A DNA stretch of 5,409 nt from assembly GCA_015487825.1 (NCBI GenBank), contig WFOZ01000110.1:1-5409 (forward strand). Reading direction: 5' to 3'. The translations under genes and the position numbers were made by a program. The stretch is from Planctomycetaceae bacterium. GTDB lineage: Bacteria > Planctomycetota > Planctomycetia > Planctomycetales > Planctomycetaceae. Of this stretch, positions 1 to 5,396 are shown one piece after another (positions within the stretch are counted from its first letter, which is position 1; each line of letters begins with the position of its first letter). A model generated the notes under the pieces. That model was not told the DNA's origin, made no database searches, and saw only the letters and a program-made list of their open reading frames with translations.

Positions 1-498
1 TTTCTGGACGATGAGGCCACCGAGGTCGCTGCCAAACACTACAACCTTGAAGATTATCGATACATCCATTTTGCGACCCATGGTTTTGCAAATACGGCAG
101 CGCCCACACTCTCCGGTCTGTTATTGGCAGATCGGAAGGACAGTACCGCATTGGAGGATGGCGTACTACGACTGGGAGAAGTTTATAATCTCAAGCTGAA
201 TGCTGACCTTGTAGTTCTGAGTGCCTGCGAAACCGGCTACGGCAAGCTGTTACGCGGGGAGGGATTGTTGAGTTTGACGCGTGGTTTCATTTATGCCGGT
301 GCGAAGAATTTGGTCGTATCCCTATGGCAAGTTGACGCAAACAGTCCGAGTGAGCTGATGCCAAAGTTTTTCCAGGGTGTGCTAAAAGGAGAGGCCAAAA
401 ACGCCGCCCTGAGAGATGTAAAACTGCGGTTGATCCAATCAGGCTCCGCATATGTAGAACCCAAGCACTGGGCACCGTTTGTGTTGATTGGCCAGTAG
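1..498 (+). CDS. CHAT-domain caspase-like protein, C-terminal part (5' truncated by window edge)
   Basis: Frame 1 is open from the first base to a TAG at 496-498, giving the last 165 residues of a longer protein. CHAT domains are clan CD cysteine peptidases related to caspases and separases. Both catalytic motifs are visible: HFATHG with the catalytic His at residue 27 of the fragment (bases 79-81), and SACETG with the catalytic Cys at residue 76 (bases 226-228). Other family hallmarks follow in order: GEGLLSLTRGFIYAGA, the SLWQVD segment, a short helix region, and the closing WAPFVLIG. The domain therefore looks intact and probably active. CHAT usually sits at the C-terminus behind TPR or other repeats, but that part lies outside the window, so substrate and partner are unknown. 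The gene converges on the anti-sigma gene, with only 53 bases between the two stop codons. I am sure of the domain; its role is open. Confidence 0.92.
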   Translation, partial: FLDDEATEVAAKHYNLEDYRYIHFATHGFANTAAPTLSGLLLADRKDSTALEDGVLRLGEVYNLKLNADLVVLSACETGYGKLLRGEGLLSLTRGFIYAGAKNLVVSLWQVDANSPSELMPKFFQGVLKGEAKNAALRDVKLRLIQSGSAYVEPKHWAPFVLIGQ

Positions 499-551
499 TT
501 TGAAGATGCCGGTGACATGGCCCGATGCAACCCAGGCCAGATGAGTCTAAG

Positions 552-1217
552 CTAAGGCGCTTTGCACTCGAGGGTGGCTATCAAAGCATCCGTGCCCGGC
601 ACCTTTCTTGTGTGCGCTACTATTTTGCTCAACCAGAGGCAAGCAGATGTTTTATCTTGCAACATCAGGTACGCTTTTGCTAAAATGTAAGCGATCCTGT
701 TTCGCTTGATATGGTCTGTCTCTTCCAGGTACGCTTCAGTGAGGTACTCGATGGCAGTCTCGACCTGAGACCGTTCAAAATACGGTTTGAATCCCCATAA
801 AGCCTTCTTGTGGGCCTTCTGCAGCGCCTCAGACGCCTTAGCGAAGTTTTCGAGCTCAGTTTGTGCAGTTAAATTTCTATAACCAACGGATATTTCTTTC
901 AGGTCACTCTCGGTTAATCTTGCTTGTTCATAATAAGGTGGAAGAGAGATTTTATAACCTCCCCATAACGACAGTGCGATAACAATCGATGCAGCCAGCG
1001 AGAGAATAATATTGTAGGCACGATTTTCTGATTTGCGTTTCGCGGTGTGTTCCCCTCGCAGTGTGCTGACGAGTGACTGCCGGAAGCGCAGTTCTGCAAA
1101 ACAGATATCACAGGTATAAACGTGGATATCAAAATCATCTTGCCTGGCTTCGTCCAACTCTCCTCGAATATATTGATCGATAATCTCGTTTCGATTATTC
1201 TCGTATTTGCAACTCAT
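552..1217 (-). CDS. Membrane-anchored ZAS-type anti-sigma factor with helical (TPR-like) extracytoplasmic domain
   Basis: This is a 221-residue protein. The N-terminal part shows the zinc-binding anti-sigma (ZAS, zf-HC2-like) pattern: Cys3, then His32-x3-Cys36-x2-Cys39, with the usual acidic helical stretch between Cys3 and His32. One transmembrane helix follows at about residues 69-88 (Leu/Ala/Ile/Val-rich). The remaining roughly 130 residues are outside the cytoplasm if the usual N-in topology holds. They are rich in amphipathic helices (about residues 100-205, including the AIEYLTEAYLEE and AYILAKAYLML segments) that resemble TPR-type helix pairs. In the family, the ZAS domain binds and silences an ECF sigma factor until a signal releases it. 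It lies 82 bases downstream of the sigma gene on the same strand, as expected for a cognate pair. Two ATGs are adjacent. GAGGA (1227-1223) is 2 bases from the ATG at 1220 but 5 from the ATG at 1217, so I prefer 1217. Confidence 0.86.
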   Translation of the reverse strand: MSCKYENNRNEIIDQYIRGELDEARQDDFDIHVYTCDICFAELRFRQSLVSTLRGEHTAKRKSENRAYNIILSLAASIVIALSLWGGYKISLPPYYEQARLTESDLKEISVGYRNLTAQTELENFAKASEALQKAHKKALWGFKPYFERSQVETAIEYLTEAYLEETDHIKRNRIAYILAKAYLMLQDKTSACLWLSKIVAHTRKVPGTDALIATLECKAP

Positions 1218-1222
1218 CATAG

Positions 1223-1227
1223 TCCTC
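1223..1227 (-). promoter_or_regulatory. Ribosome binding site of the anti-sigma gene
   Basis: GAGGA on the - strand. Its spacing (5 bases to the second ATG, 2 to the first) decides between two adjacent start codons in favour of the one at 1217. Confidence 0.6.
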
Positions 1228-1299
1228 GGCTATCATTCGTTTCAGTAAACTTCCACTAAAGAGCGTCGTTCACATAATCCTAAATATGGAAAGATTTAT

Positions 1300-1938
1300 T
1301 TAATCCCTGTACCCATCCAGACATTGACGAAGTTTTTTCAACCCATAAGTTTTCAGATCAATGACTTTCTGGACTGTCAGGTTCATCCGGGTGGCGATTT
1401 CCTTGAGGCTCAAATCCTCAAGATAGAACATCTCAATAGCCTTTACATGCGCTCGATGACTCTTCCTCATATTTTTCAGACATATCGTAAGAATGGATTC
1501 CATCTGCTGTGTGTGCTTATTGAATCCCATCAAATCAAATTTGATATCTTTGGCTGGAAAGATATGCTTGTCATCCCGTTCATTTACTAACCTGTCATTC
1601 AATTTATTTTTGTGCTCCTTATTGCGCGTATCATGAATTTTGTTCTTGACGATCCCGAAAACGTACGCCGCTAAGGTAGCCCCGGATTGTTCATATTTCC
1701 CATTTTTGATACTGACGATCAACCCTTCAATAGTTTCCCAGAAAACATCCTCCCACAACGCCGGAAAACCGGATAACTCACTTTGTATTTTTAATAGAAT
1801 TCGGTCATGACACCATTCCACAAGCAACTGGATTGAGTTGTTGTCATTGTCTTTTATCTTTTGCACAAGCTCGGCTACAGCCTTTTTATTCGGATTGCGT
1901 TCCAGACGCCCATCCCGGATCCGTACAGCCCGCCCCAT
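1300..1938 (-). CDS. ECF-type (sigma-70 family) RNA polymerase sigma factor
   Basis: With the start chosen here the protein has 212 residues, typical of group 4 (ECF) sigma factors. Region sigma2 spans about residues 20-108: an N-terminal helix with many charges, a WEDVFWETIEGLIVSI segment in place of the usual DAEDLVQEVF-like helix, and the signature ATLAAYVFGIVKNKIHDTRNK (compare ATFRAWLFRIARN in the family). A poorly conserved linker follows. Region sigma4 covers about residues 145-207, with the helix-turn-helix LSLKEIATRMNLTVQKV near 176-192, which reads the -35 element. No sigma3 or sigma1.1 is present. The frame is open further upstream: alternative ATGs are at 1962, 2043 and 2061. The ATG at 1938 has AAAGGG 7 bases upstream. 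The 2061 start would leave only about 6 bases of leader after the predicted transcription start. The 2043 start has AGGTGA only 1 base away. The upstream 41 codons do not resemble sigma factor sequence. The family call is firm; the start is less so. Confidence 0.9.
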   Translation of the reverse strand: MGRAVRIRDGRLERNPNKKAVAELVQKIKDNDNNSIQLLVEWCHDRILLKIQSELSGFPALWEDVFWETIEGLIVSIKNGKYEQSGATLAAYVFGIVKNKIHDTRNKEHKNKLNDRLVNERDDKHIFPAKDIKFDLMGFNKHTQQMESILTICLKNMRKSHRAHVKAIEMFYLEDLSLKEIATRMNLTVQKVIDLKTYGLKKLRQCLDGYRD

Positions 1939-2073
1939 CAAGACACCCTTTCCCGGTAACATGACATTAAAAAATGAGTCAATTTTTCCATATTTCCGAG
2001 CAGTTGAAAGACTATACAAGCAAAAAGGACGATTTCTAATCATTTCACCTGCTTCCCGCATGTAAGAATCTCA

Positions 2074-2102
2074 ATTATACAGTGGGATTTAATTTATGTC
2101 CA
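2074..2102 (-). promoter_or_regulatory. Sigma-70-type promoter of the sigma/anti-sigma operon
   Basis: On the - strand, TGGACA (2102-2097; five of six bases match TTGACA) is followed by a 17-base spacer and a perfect TATAAT (2079-2074). Transcription would begin near 2067, giving a leader of about 130 bases to the preferred start at 1938. No other site I examined in the window approaches this match. It suggests that basal expression of the ECF operon depends on the housekeeping sigma factor rather than on pure autoregulation. Confidence 0.65.
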
Positions 2103-2115
2103 GCAAAAACGGACA
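2097..2115. promoter_or_regulatory. Possible operator: TGTCC-N9-GGACA palindrome over the -35 box
   Basis: Perfect 5-base inverted repeat arms (2097-2101 and 2111-2115) are separated by 9 bases. The left arm coincides with the -35 hexamer of the - strand promoter, and the right arm lies between that promoter and the divergent + strand genes. A dimeric regulator bound here could affect both directions. The arms are short, so chance is a real alternative. Confidence 0.25.
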
Positions 2116-2140
2116 AAACCTATCAATCACCCTAAGTGAA

Positions 2141-2145
2141 GGAGG
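2141..2145 (+). promoter_or_regulatory. Ribosome binding site deciding the start of the 81-residue membrane protein
   Basis: GGAGG lies 8 bases before the ATG at 2154. An in-frame GTG at 2136 would put this Shine-Dalgarno inside the coding sequence, so the ATG is the better start. Confidence 0.75.
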
Positions 2146-2153
2146 AAAGTGCA

Positions 2154-2399
2154 ATGTTATCCGAGTTGGTTCTCAATATTTTTTTGAAGATGCTCGAAGG
2201 CCTATTGTGGGTGTCCATGATCGTTACGGTTATCAGCTGTGTAGTTCTGGGTTATAATGCCATAGGTTTTTTCGGCGTATTGCTTGGAATCATTGTCGGA
2301 GTCGTTATCACAACGGTCTCATGGGGTTTCATACTCCTTTTTATCGACATCCGCAATGCGGTGAATAACATCCAGGCCCGCTCTGCCGGCAATTCATGA
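2154..2399 (+). CDS. Small two-helix membrane protein, unknown function
   Basis: This 81-residue hydrophobic protein has two predicted transmembrane helices, at about residues 14-33 and 37-64. A tight NAIGFFG turn joins them, and a short polar tail (IDIRNAVNNIQARSAGNS) follows. The second segment is rich in Gly and Val (GVLLGIIVGVVITTVSWGFILLF). The end of the tail, DIRN to AGNS, is probably cytoplasmic. I recognise no family. It is the first gene of the + strand series, diverging from the sigma factor gene. It sits 80 bases ahead of the next membrane protein gene and has a strong Shine-Dalgarno. Small size, clean membrane topology and the good ribosome binding site argue that it is real. It could be a subunit or modulator of the protein encoded next to it, but that is only inferred from position. 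Confidence 0.76.
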   Translation: MLSELVLNIFLKMLEGLLWVSMIVTVISCVVLGYNAIGFFGVLLGIIVGVVITTVSWGFILLFIDIRNAVNNIQARSAGNS

Positions 2400-2413
2400 G
2401 CCATCCCTGAAGA

Positions 2414-2448
2414 GCCCTGCATCGATTTTTTAAGCATCGGCGCAGGGC
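2414..2448 (+). other. Intergenic hairpin between the two membrane protein genes
   Basis: GCCCTGC (2414-2420) pairs with GCAGGGC (2442-2448). Inside, CGAT (2423-2426) can pair with ATCG (2436-2439), leaving a 9-base loop that contains a T run. No T tract follows the 3' arm, so this is not a standard intrinsic terminator. It may instead be an RNA-processing or 3'-end stabilising hairpin that gives the first gene a different expression level from the second. Confidence 0.45.
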
Positions 2449-2479
2449 ATTAAGGGTTATTATCCATTCGAGGAGGAAT

Positions 2480-3178
2480 ATGGATTTACTTGCAACTGTA
2501 ACAGGTTATCTTGGGCGCTTTTTATTATATATGGTGTTGATTACCCTGACTTTTGTTGTCCTGAGTATCGTCATATACATACTGTCAAATCGTAAGAAGT
2601 GGCTGAACGTTTCTGCGAACGATAAAGGCTTTTTCAAGGCCCTGATGCTGATGGGTACACTCATCGTTTCATTGGTCATCGGCGTCTATACGGGTTTTCA
2701 GATTTCAGTAAGCCACGTCGGTTTGCAGGTTCTTGATGATGTGGGCGAAAATATGCTAACCGTAGGTCTGGCTCAGGCAAGCAGCTTGTTGGGTACGAAC
2801 AGCATAGATGAAAAGATTGAAGTGGCGCAGGCCCAGTCATTACTCAGCAGCCTCAATACCCTACAACTTTTCGAACCATCTGATTTCAGAGCTACGCTTG
2901 TTAACCAAGTTTTTGATCGGGTCAAAGCACCTTTTGTCGAAAAAGCCCAAAATACCCTGAACCACTATGCTCCGGATTCCACGATCGTCCTCGCAGGTCT
3001 GGCGTCTCATGTATGGAGTGATGTGTATCGCAGCGCAGCTCAAGTCAATCGCAGCGTGATTGCATACAAAATCATAGAGGGAATGTCCTTGCTGCTGGCA
3101 GTTTGGGCAATTATCCTGCTGGTGTCATACGCATGGAGGAGAACCGTGGCAAAGGGCGTGAAGACGAAAGCGATGTGA
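2480..3178 (+). CDS. Membrane protein with three predicted helices and an extracytoplasmic or loop domain, unknown function
   Basis: The protein has 232 residues. Predicted transmembrane segments are at about 14-36, 54-74 and 200-219. The basic RKK after the first segment and the RR and K-rich C-terminus (AWRRTVAKGVKTK) suggest cytoplasmic sides. With the C-terminus inside, the domain at residues 75-198 would lie outside the cytoplasm. It is mostly helical, with ends that flank a polar core (QAQSLLSSLNTLQLFEPSDF, then VKAPFVEKAQNTLNHYAPDS). I know no family for it. AGGAGG at 2471-2476 precedes the ATG by 3 bases; the overlapping GAGG (2470-2473) gives a 6-base spacing. It follows the 81-residue membrane protein gene by 80 bases and precedes the M48 protease gene by 126 bases on the same strand, so a common transcript is likely. 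A role as partner or substrate-presenting anchor of the protease is a guess from position. Confidence 0.85.
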   Translation: MDLLATVTGYLGRFLLYMVLITLTFVVLSIVIYILSNRKKWLNVSANDKGFFKALMLMGTLIVSLVIGVYTGFQISVSHVGLQVLDDVGENMLTVGLAQASSLLGTNSIDEKIEVAQAQSLLSSLNTLQLFEPSDFRATLVNQVFDRVKAPFVEKAQNTLNHYAPDSTIVLAGLASHVWSDVYRSAAQVNRSVIAYKIIEGMSLLLAVWAIILLVSYAWRRTVAKGVKTKAM

Positions 3179-3205
3179 GGGGAAAGAAGACCAAGTATCA
3201 GCATA

Positions 3206-3221
3206 TGGGGGGCATTCCCCA
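3206..3221 (+). other. Short GC-rich hairpin in the spacer before the protease gene
   Basis: TGGGG (3206-3210) pairs with CCCCA (3217-3221) around a 6-base loop. No T run follows, so a terminator is not supported. The 126-base spacer otherwise holds only the protease ribosome binding site. Confidence 0.3.
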
Positions 3222-3289
3222 AATCGCCGTCGATGAGAAGAAATCAAAGAATGACGAGCCATACGCACGTTATACAACAAAAAACTTCT

Positions 3290-3295
3290 GGGAGG
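3290..3295 (+). promoter_or_regulatory. Ribosome binding site deciding the start of the M48 protease
   Basis: GGGAGG lies 9 bases before the ATG at 3305. The frame is open back to an upstream ATG at 3233, but starting there would bury the signal peptide behind 24 polar residues and has no comparable Shine-Dalgarno. Confidence 0.75.
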
Positions 3296-3304
3296 TACGG
3301 TCCA

Positions 3305-4747
3305 ATGATAAGGAAACTATACACACTTATCTTCATTCTGTGCATAAGCTTATCGAATGTCAGTTTGGTCTACAGTCAGCGTGAAGTCGGTATCCCGTTC
3401 GAAAAGAAGGCCGCAATACTCCTGGAGTTTGTGGCACCATACGAAACCATGCGTGTTTCCTTTAAGGAAAGAGACCTGTCGACCAACATTTATACAGAAG
3501 TGCGCTTGCCAGACGATATTGTCCTGAAAAACAAGAAAGGTAAACCCGCCGATCCGTCCAGCTTTCTGCCGGGAATGGAAGTGCTCATCGACGGGGAGAA
3601 GACGCGTAGTGGTTTCACGTTTTTTGAAGTTCGTTTACAGACGACGCTAAAAAATTGGCATGTGAAACTGAATGGAATTTATGAGAAATTTGAGGACCCG
3701 GTCGCTACCATTGATGGCCGGCGGGTTGTGCTGGCTAAAGGGGCAACCATTAAAGGGGCAGGGCCGTGGAAGAAGAAATCCTTCAAATCGTTCGACTATA
3801 TGCAGCTTGGATCGTTCGTGGAAATCGAAGGTTCGCGGGATGCTGATGGTCTCATTCGAGCCCGCAAAGTTAAAACCTGGCCGAACCTTTTTACCAAAGA
3901 AGATAAGGCGATAAAGGCAGCCATCAACAGCGGATTCCAGCCCCCTGAGACTTTAAGTGGTGGTCGCATGCAAATTGGTGACACAAACTTTATGCTGACG
4001 CCCAATCTGGACCTGCAAGCCTATGTTACAGAGCTTGGGTACAGGCTTATTCCTCAATGGACAGATGACTTACCAGAAGATGATCCTACGAGAGTTGATT
4101 ATCGTTTTTATGTGGTGGAGGACCCTTCTTTTAATGCATCTGCATTCCCAGATGGCACAGTGATCGTGCACACCGGGCTCTTGCAAACCCTGGCAAACGA
4201 AGCGCAGCTTGCTGCCGTGCTTGCGCACGAGATCGCTCACGTGACGCACAAGCACGGACTGCGGCGGTTTAAAGAACAAAATAAGCTCAAAAAGGCCAAG
4301 TTGGGTGCAGGACTCTTAACAAAGGCAATATCAACTGTAACTGGCAGAGAGGTACGAGCCGGAAATATCGAGATCGGAGGTTTTAGCATTCCGGTCAGCC
4401 TGGTTGCCAAACTCGGAGAAGGAGCTCTTTCCAACTCGTTTAGCAGAAAGCGGGAGAGTCAGGCTGACCGTGTAGGCCTGTTTTATATGACGGAAGCTGG
4501 TTATGACCCGCGCGAAGCAGCAACGATGTGGACGCTCCTGGCAGAAAAAACGGCAAATCCCCAAGCTGGGCTGAAGGAGAAGGCCTTGAAAAAGATTGCC
4601 AGTATTTACTCGTCTCACCCGGAAGCCGTGAAGCGTGCCCGCAACATCAATATCGAGATTGCAGCGAATTATTCCAGTATGGACCTGTCGCAGCTTGTTA
4701 CGGGCGCCGAGAACTATGAGCGCATTCGTGAGCTGGTTGTAAAGTAG
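3305..4747 (+). CDS. Secreted M48-family zinc metalloprotease with N-terminal DUF5666-like modules
   Basis: The protein has 480 residues. Residues 1-24 form a signal peptide: basic MIRK, a hydrophobic core, and likely cleavage after VYS before QREV. No lipobox is visible, so a soluble periplasmic or otherwise secreted enzyme is expected. Residues about 62-192 look like two beta-rich OB/DUF5666-type modules. The first contains LPGMEVLIDGEK (88-99); the second contains DGRRVVLAKGATIKG (137-151), LGSFVEIEG and DADGLIRARKVK (179-190). The peptidase follows: N277-ASAFPDG, then the zinc motif HEIAH (308-312, catalytic Glu309), the third zinc ligand Glu384 in ESQAD with Asp388, and the closing SHPxxxxR (437-444). 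All key residues of the M48 family are present, so it should be active. Family members such as BepA and LoiP act in envelope protein quality control. Here the protease lies behind two membrane protein genes and ahead of a lipoprotein gene. M48 membership is firm; the N-terminal modules are a pattern-based call. Confidence 0.95.
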   Translation: MIRKLYTLIFILCISLSNVSLVYSQREVGIPFEKKAAILLEFVAPYETMRVSFKERDLSTNIYTEVRLPDDIVLKNKKGKPADPSSFLPGMEVLIDGEKTRSGFTFFEVRLQTTLKNWHVKLNGIYEKFEDPVATIDGRRVVLAKGATIKGAGPWKKKSFKSFDYMQLGSFVEIEGSRDADGLIRARKVKTWPNLFTKEDKAIKAAINSGFQPPETLSGGRMQIGDTNFMLTPNLDLQAYVTELGYRLIPQWTDDLPEDDPTRVDYRFYVVEDPSFNASAFPDGTVIVHTGLLQTLANEAQLAAVLAHEIAHVTHKHGLRRFKEQNKLKKAKLGAGLLTKAISTVTGREVRAGNIEIGGFSIPVSLVAKLGEGALSNSFSRKRESQADRVGLFYMTEAGYDPREAATMWTLLAEKTANPQAGLKEKALKKIASIYSSHPEAVKRARNINIEIAANYSSMDLSQLVTGAENYERIRELVVK

Positions 4748-4764
4748 GGGCAGGCAGAACCGCA

Positions 4765-4794
4765 TCGCCATTTTAAGTGTGCATGTTTTATAAA
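4765..4794 (+). promoter_or_regulatory. Weak candidate promoter for the lipoprotein gene
   Basis: TCGCCA (4765-4770; four of six against TTGACA), an 18-base spacer and TATAAA (4789-4794; five of six) lie in the 81-base gap after the protease stop. The -10 overlaps an A/T-rich near-palindrome, GCATgTTTTATAAAATGC (4781-4798), which could itself be the real feature. The lipoprotein gene could instead be read from the upstream transcript. Confidence 0.28.
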
Positions 4795-4815
4795 ATGCTT
4801 CTCTCACAAACACAC

Positions 4816-4820
4816 GGAGG
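4816..4820 (+). promoter_or_regulatory. Ribosome binding site of the lipoprotein gene
   Basis: GGAGG is 8 bases ahead of the ATG at 4829. This strong spacing, together with the signal sequence that immediately follows, fixes the start. Confidence 0.75.
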
Positions 4821-4828
4821 AAAGAAAT

Positions 4829-5224
4829 ATGCGATTCTTCGCACAGCGCTTTATCTTTTGCCTGATGGCTACTTGTGTTGCATTGACGATGGGATGTAGC
4901 AACCAGGCAGATAATGCCGAAAAACTCGTGGGTACCTGGAAAATTAGTCTAGGCATAGCAGCAGGAACAACGACGTTCTCGGAAGATTTTACCTATTCTG
5001 CAAATTTTGTAAGCCTTTTTGGTAGTAGTGAAACGACAGGTACCTGGAAAATAAAAGATGATCTACTCATTACTGTTATTAAGACAGATTCAAGAGATCC
5101 AAGAAATGTTGGTAAAGAGGGAATTAGCAGGATAGTAGAAATAAATGATTCATCGATGATTATGCAGGGGCAAGAGGACGATGGTGAATGGGGGCAAAGA
5201 CAAGAATGGAAACGGATAAAATAG
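4829..5224 (+). CDS. Small secreted lipocalin-like protein, probable lipoprotein
   Basis: The protein has 131 residues. A signal sequence (MRFFAQRFIFCLMATCVALTMGC) ends in Gly22-Cys23, with Ser24 next. This fits lipidation at Cys23, although the lipobox (T-M-G-C) is not ideal because Leu, Val or Ile is usual at -3. The mature part begins with a short polar linker and then LVGTWKI (33-39). A second GTWKI is at 71-75, followed by alternating beta-type stretches and a polar C-terminus. The LVGTW opening, a turn-rich middle and a second GTWK before a strand are typical of small lipocalin-like beta barrels in bacterial lipoproteins. Such domains bind small hydrophobic ligands or are of unknown role, and nothing here names a ligand. 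The gene is on the same strand as the protease gene, 81 bases downstream. The lipoprotein nature is likely; the domain call is moderate. Confidence 0.84.
   Translation: MRFFAQRFIFCLMATCVALTMGCSNQADNAEKLVGTWKISLGIAAGTTTFSEDFTYSANFVSLFGSSETTGTWKIKDDLLITVIKTDSRDPRNVGKEGISRIVEINDSSMIMQGQEDDGEWGQRQEWKRIK
4931..5052 (+). repeat. 14-base direct repeat inside the lipoprotein gene
   Basis: GGTACCTGGAAAAT occurs at 4931-4944 and again at 5039-5052, encoding the two GTWKI motifs 36 residues apart. Identical codons in both copies are compatible with an internal duplication of a beta unit or with constrained short motifs. Confidence 0.8.
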
Positions 5225-5254
5225 ACCACGCCGGGATGCTTGAATGTAACGAAT

Positions 5255-5273
5255 AAGCCCTCGGCTTCGGGGG
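5255..5273 (+). other. Two mutually exclusive short hairpins after the lipoprotein gene
   Basis: AAGCC (5255-5259) can pair with GGCTT (5263-5267) around a 3-base loop. Alternatively CCCTCG (5258-5263) can pair with CGGGGG (5268-5273), with one G-T pair. No T tract follows on the + strand, so a classical terminator is not shown, but this is the only candidate 3' end structure directly behind the gene. Confidence 0.3.
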
Positions 5274-5312
5274 GATGGGTATTGCACAAAAGATGTTGGC
5301 CTGCGGGGACGG

Positions 5313-5356
5313 AGCACTGAGCCACTTGCGGGGCAATCGAACAAGTGTCAGGTGCT
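5313..5356 (+). other. Imperfect bulged hairpin in the terminal non-coding stretch
   Basis: AGCAC (5313-5317) pairs with GTGCT (5352-5356), TGA (5318-5320) with TCA (5348-5350), and CACTTG (5323-5328) with CAAGTG (5342-5347). The loop is 13 bases. Unpaired GC (5321-5322) and G (5351) form bulges. That makes 14 pairs within 44 bases outside any gene. Possible identities are a small RNA or 5' leader element, a mobile-element end recognised as a folded strand, or a dispersed palindromic repeat. Nothing in the window separates these. Confidence 0.45.
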
Positions 5357-5396
5357 TGGCTAATCACATTGCGTTCATTATGTGCGAGGATGCACG

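Noticed and set aside
518..539. Bidirectional terminator between the convergent CHAT and anti-sigma genes
   Set aside because: Only a 5-base TGGCC/GGCCA stem with a 12-base loop and no T tract on either side is present, which is too weak to call.
1221..1299. Separate promoter for the anti-sigma gene in the gap after the sigma gene
   Set aside because: The gap is A/T-rich but lacks a paired -35/-10 or a GGAAC-type ECF box that I could defend. Co-transcription is simpler.
3103..3384. Open + strand frame of 93 codons spanning the end of the 232-residue gene, the spacer and the start of the protease gene
   Set aside because: It overlaps a transmembrane segment at one end and a signal peptide at the other, has no ribosome binding site at its possible starts, and its hydrophilic product matches nothing I know. 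A frameshifted tail of the membrane protein is possible but unsupported.
4331..4813. 160-codon - strand open frame opposite the protease
   Set aside because: It is antisense to the most conserved part of an M48 gene with all catalytic residues, and its product is Cys/Arg-rich without domain features. It is a shadow.
4993..5367. 124-codon - strand open frame opposite the lipoprotein and the terminal spacer
   Set aside because: It is antisense to a gene with a strong ribosome binding site and signal sequence. The product is rich in Pro, Ser and Cys with no recognisable domain, and I saw no ribosome binding site.
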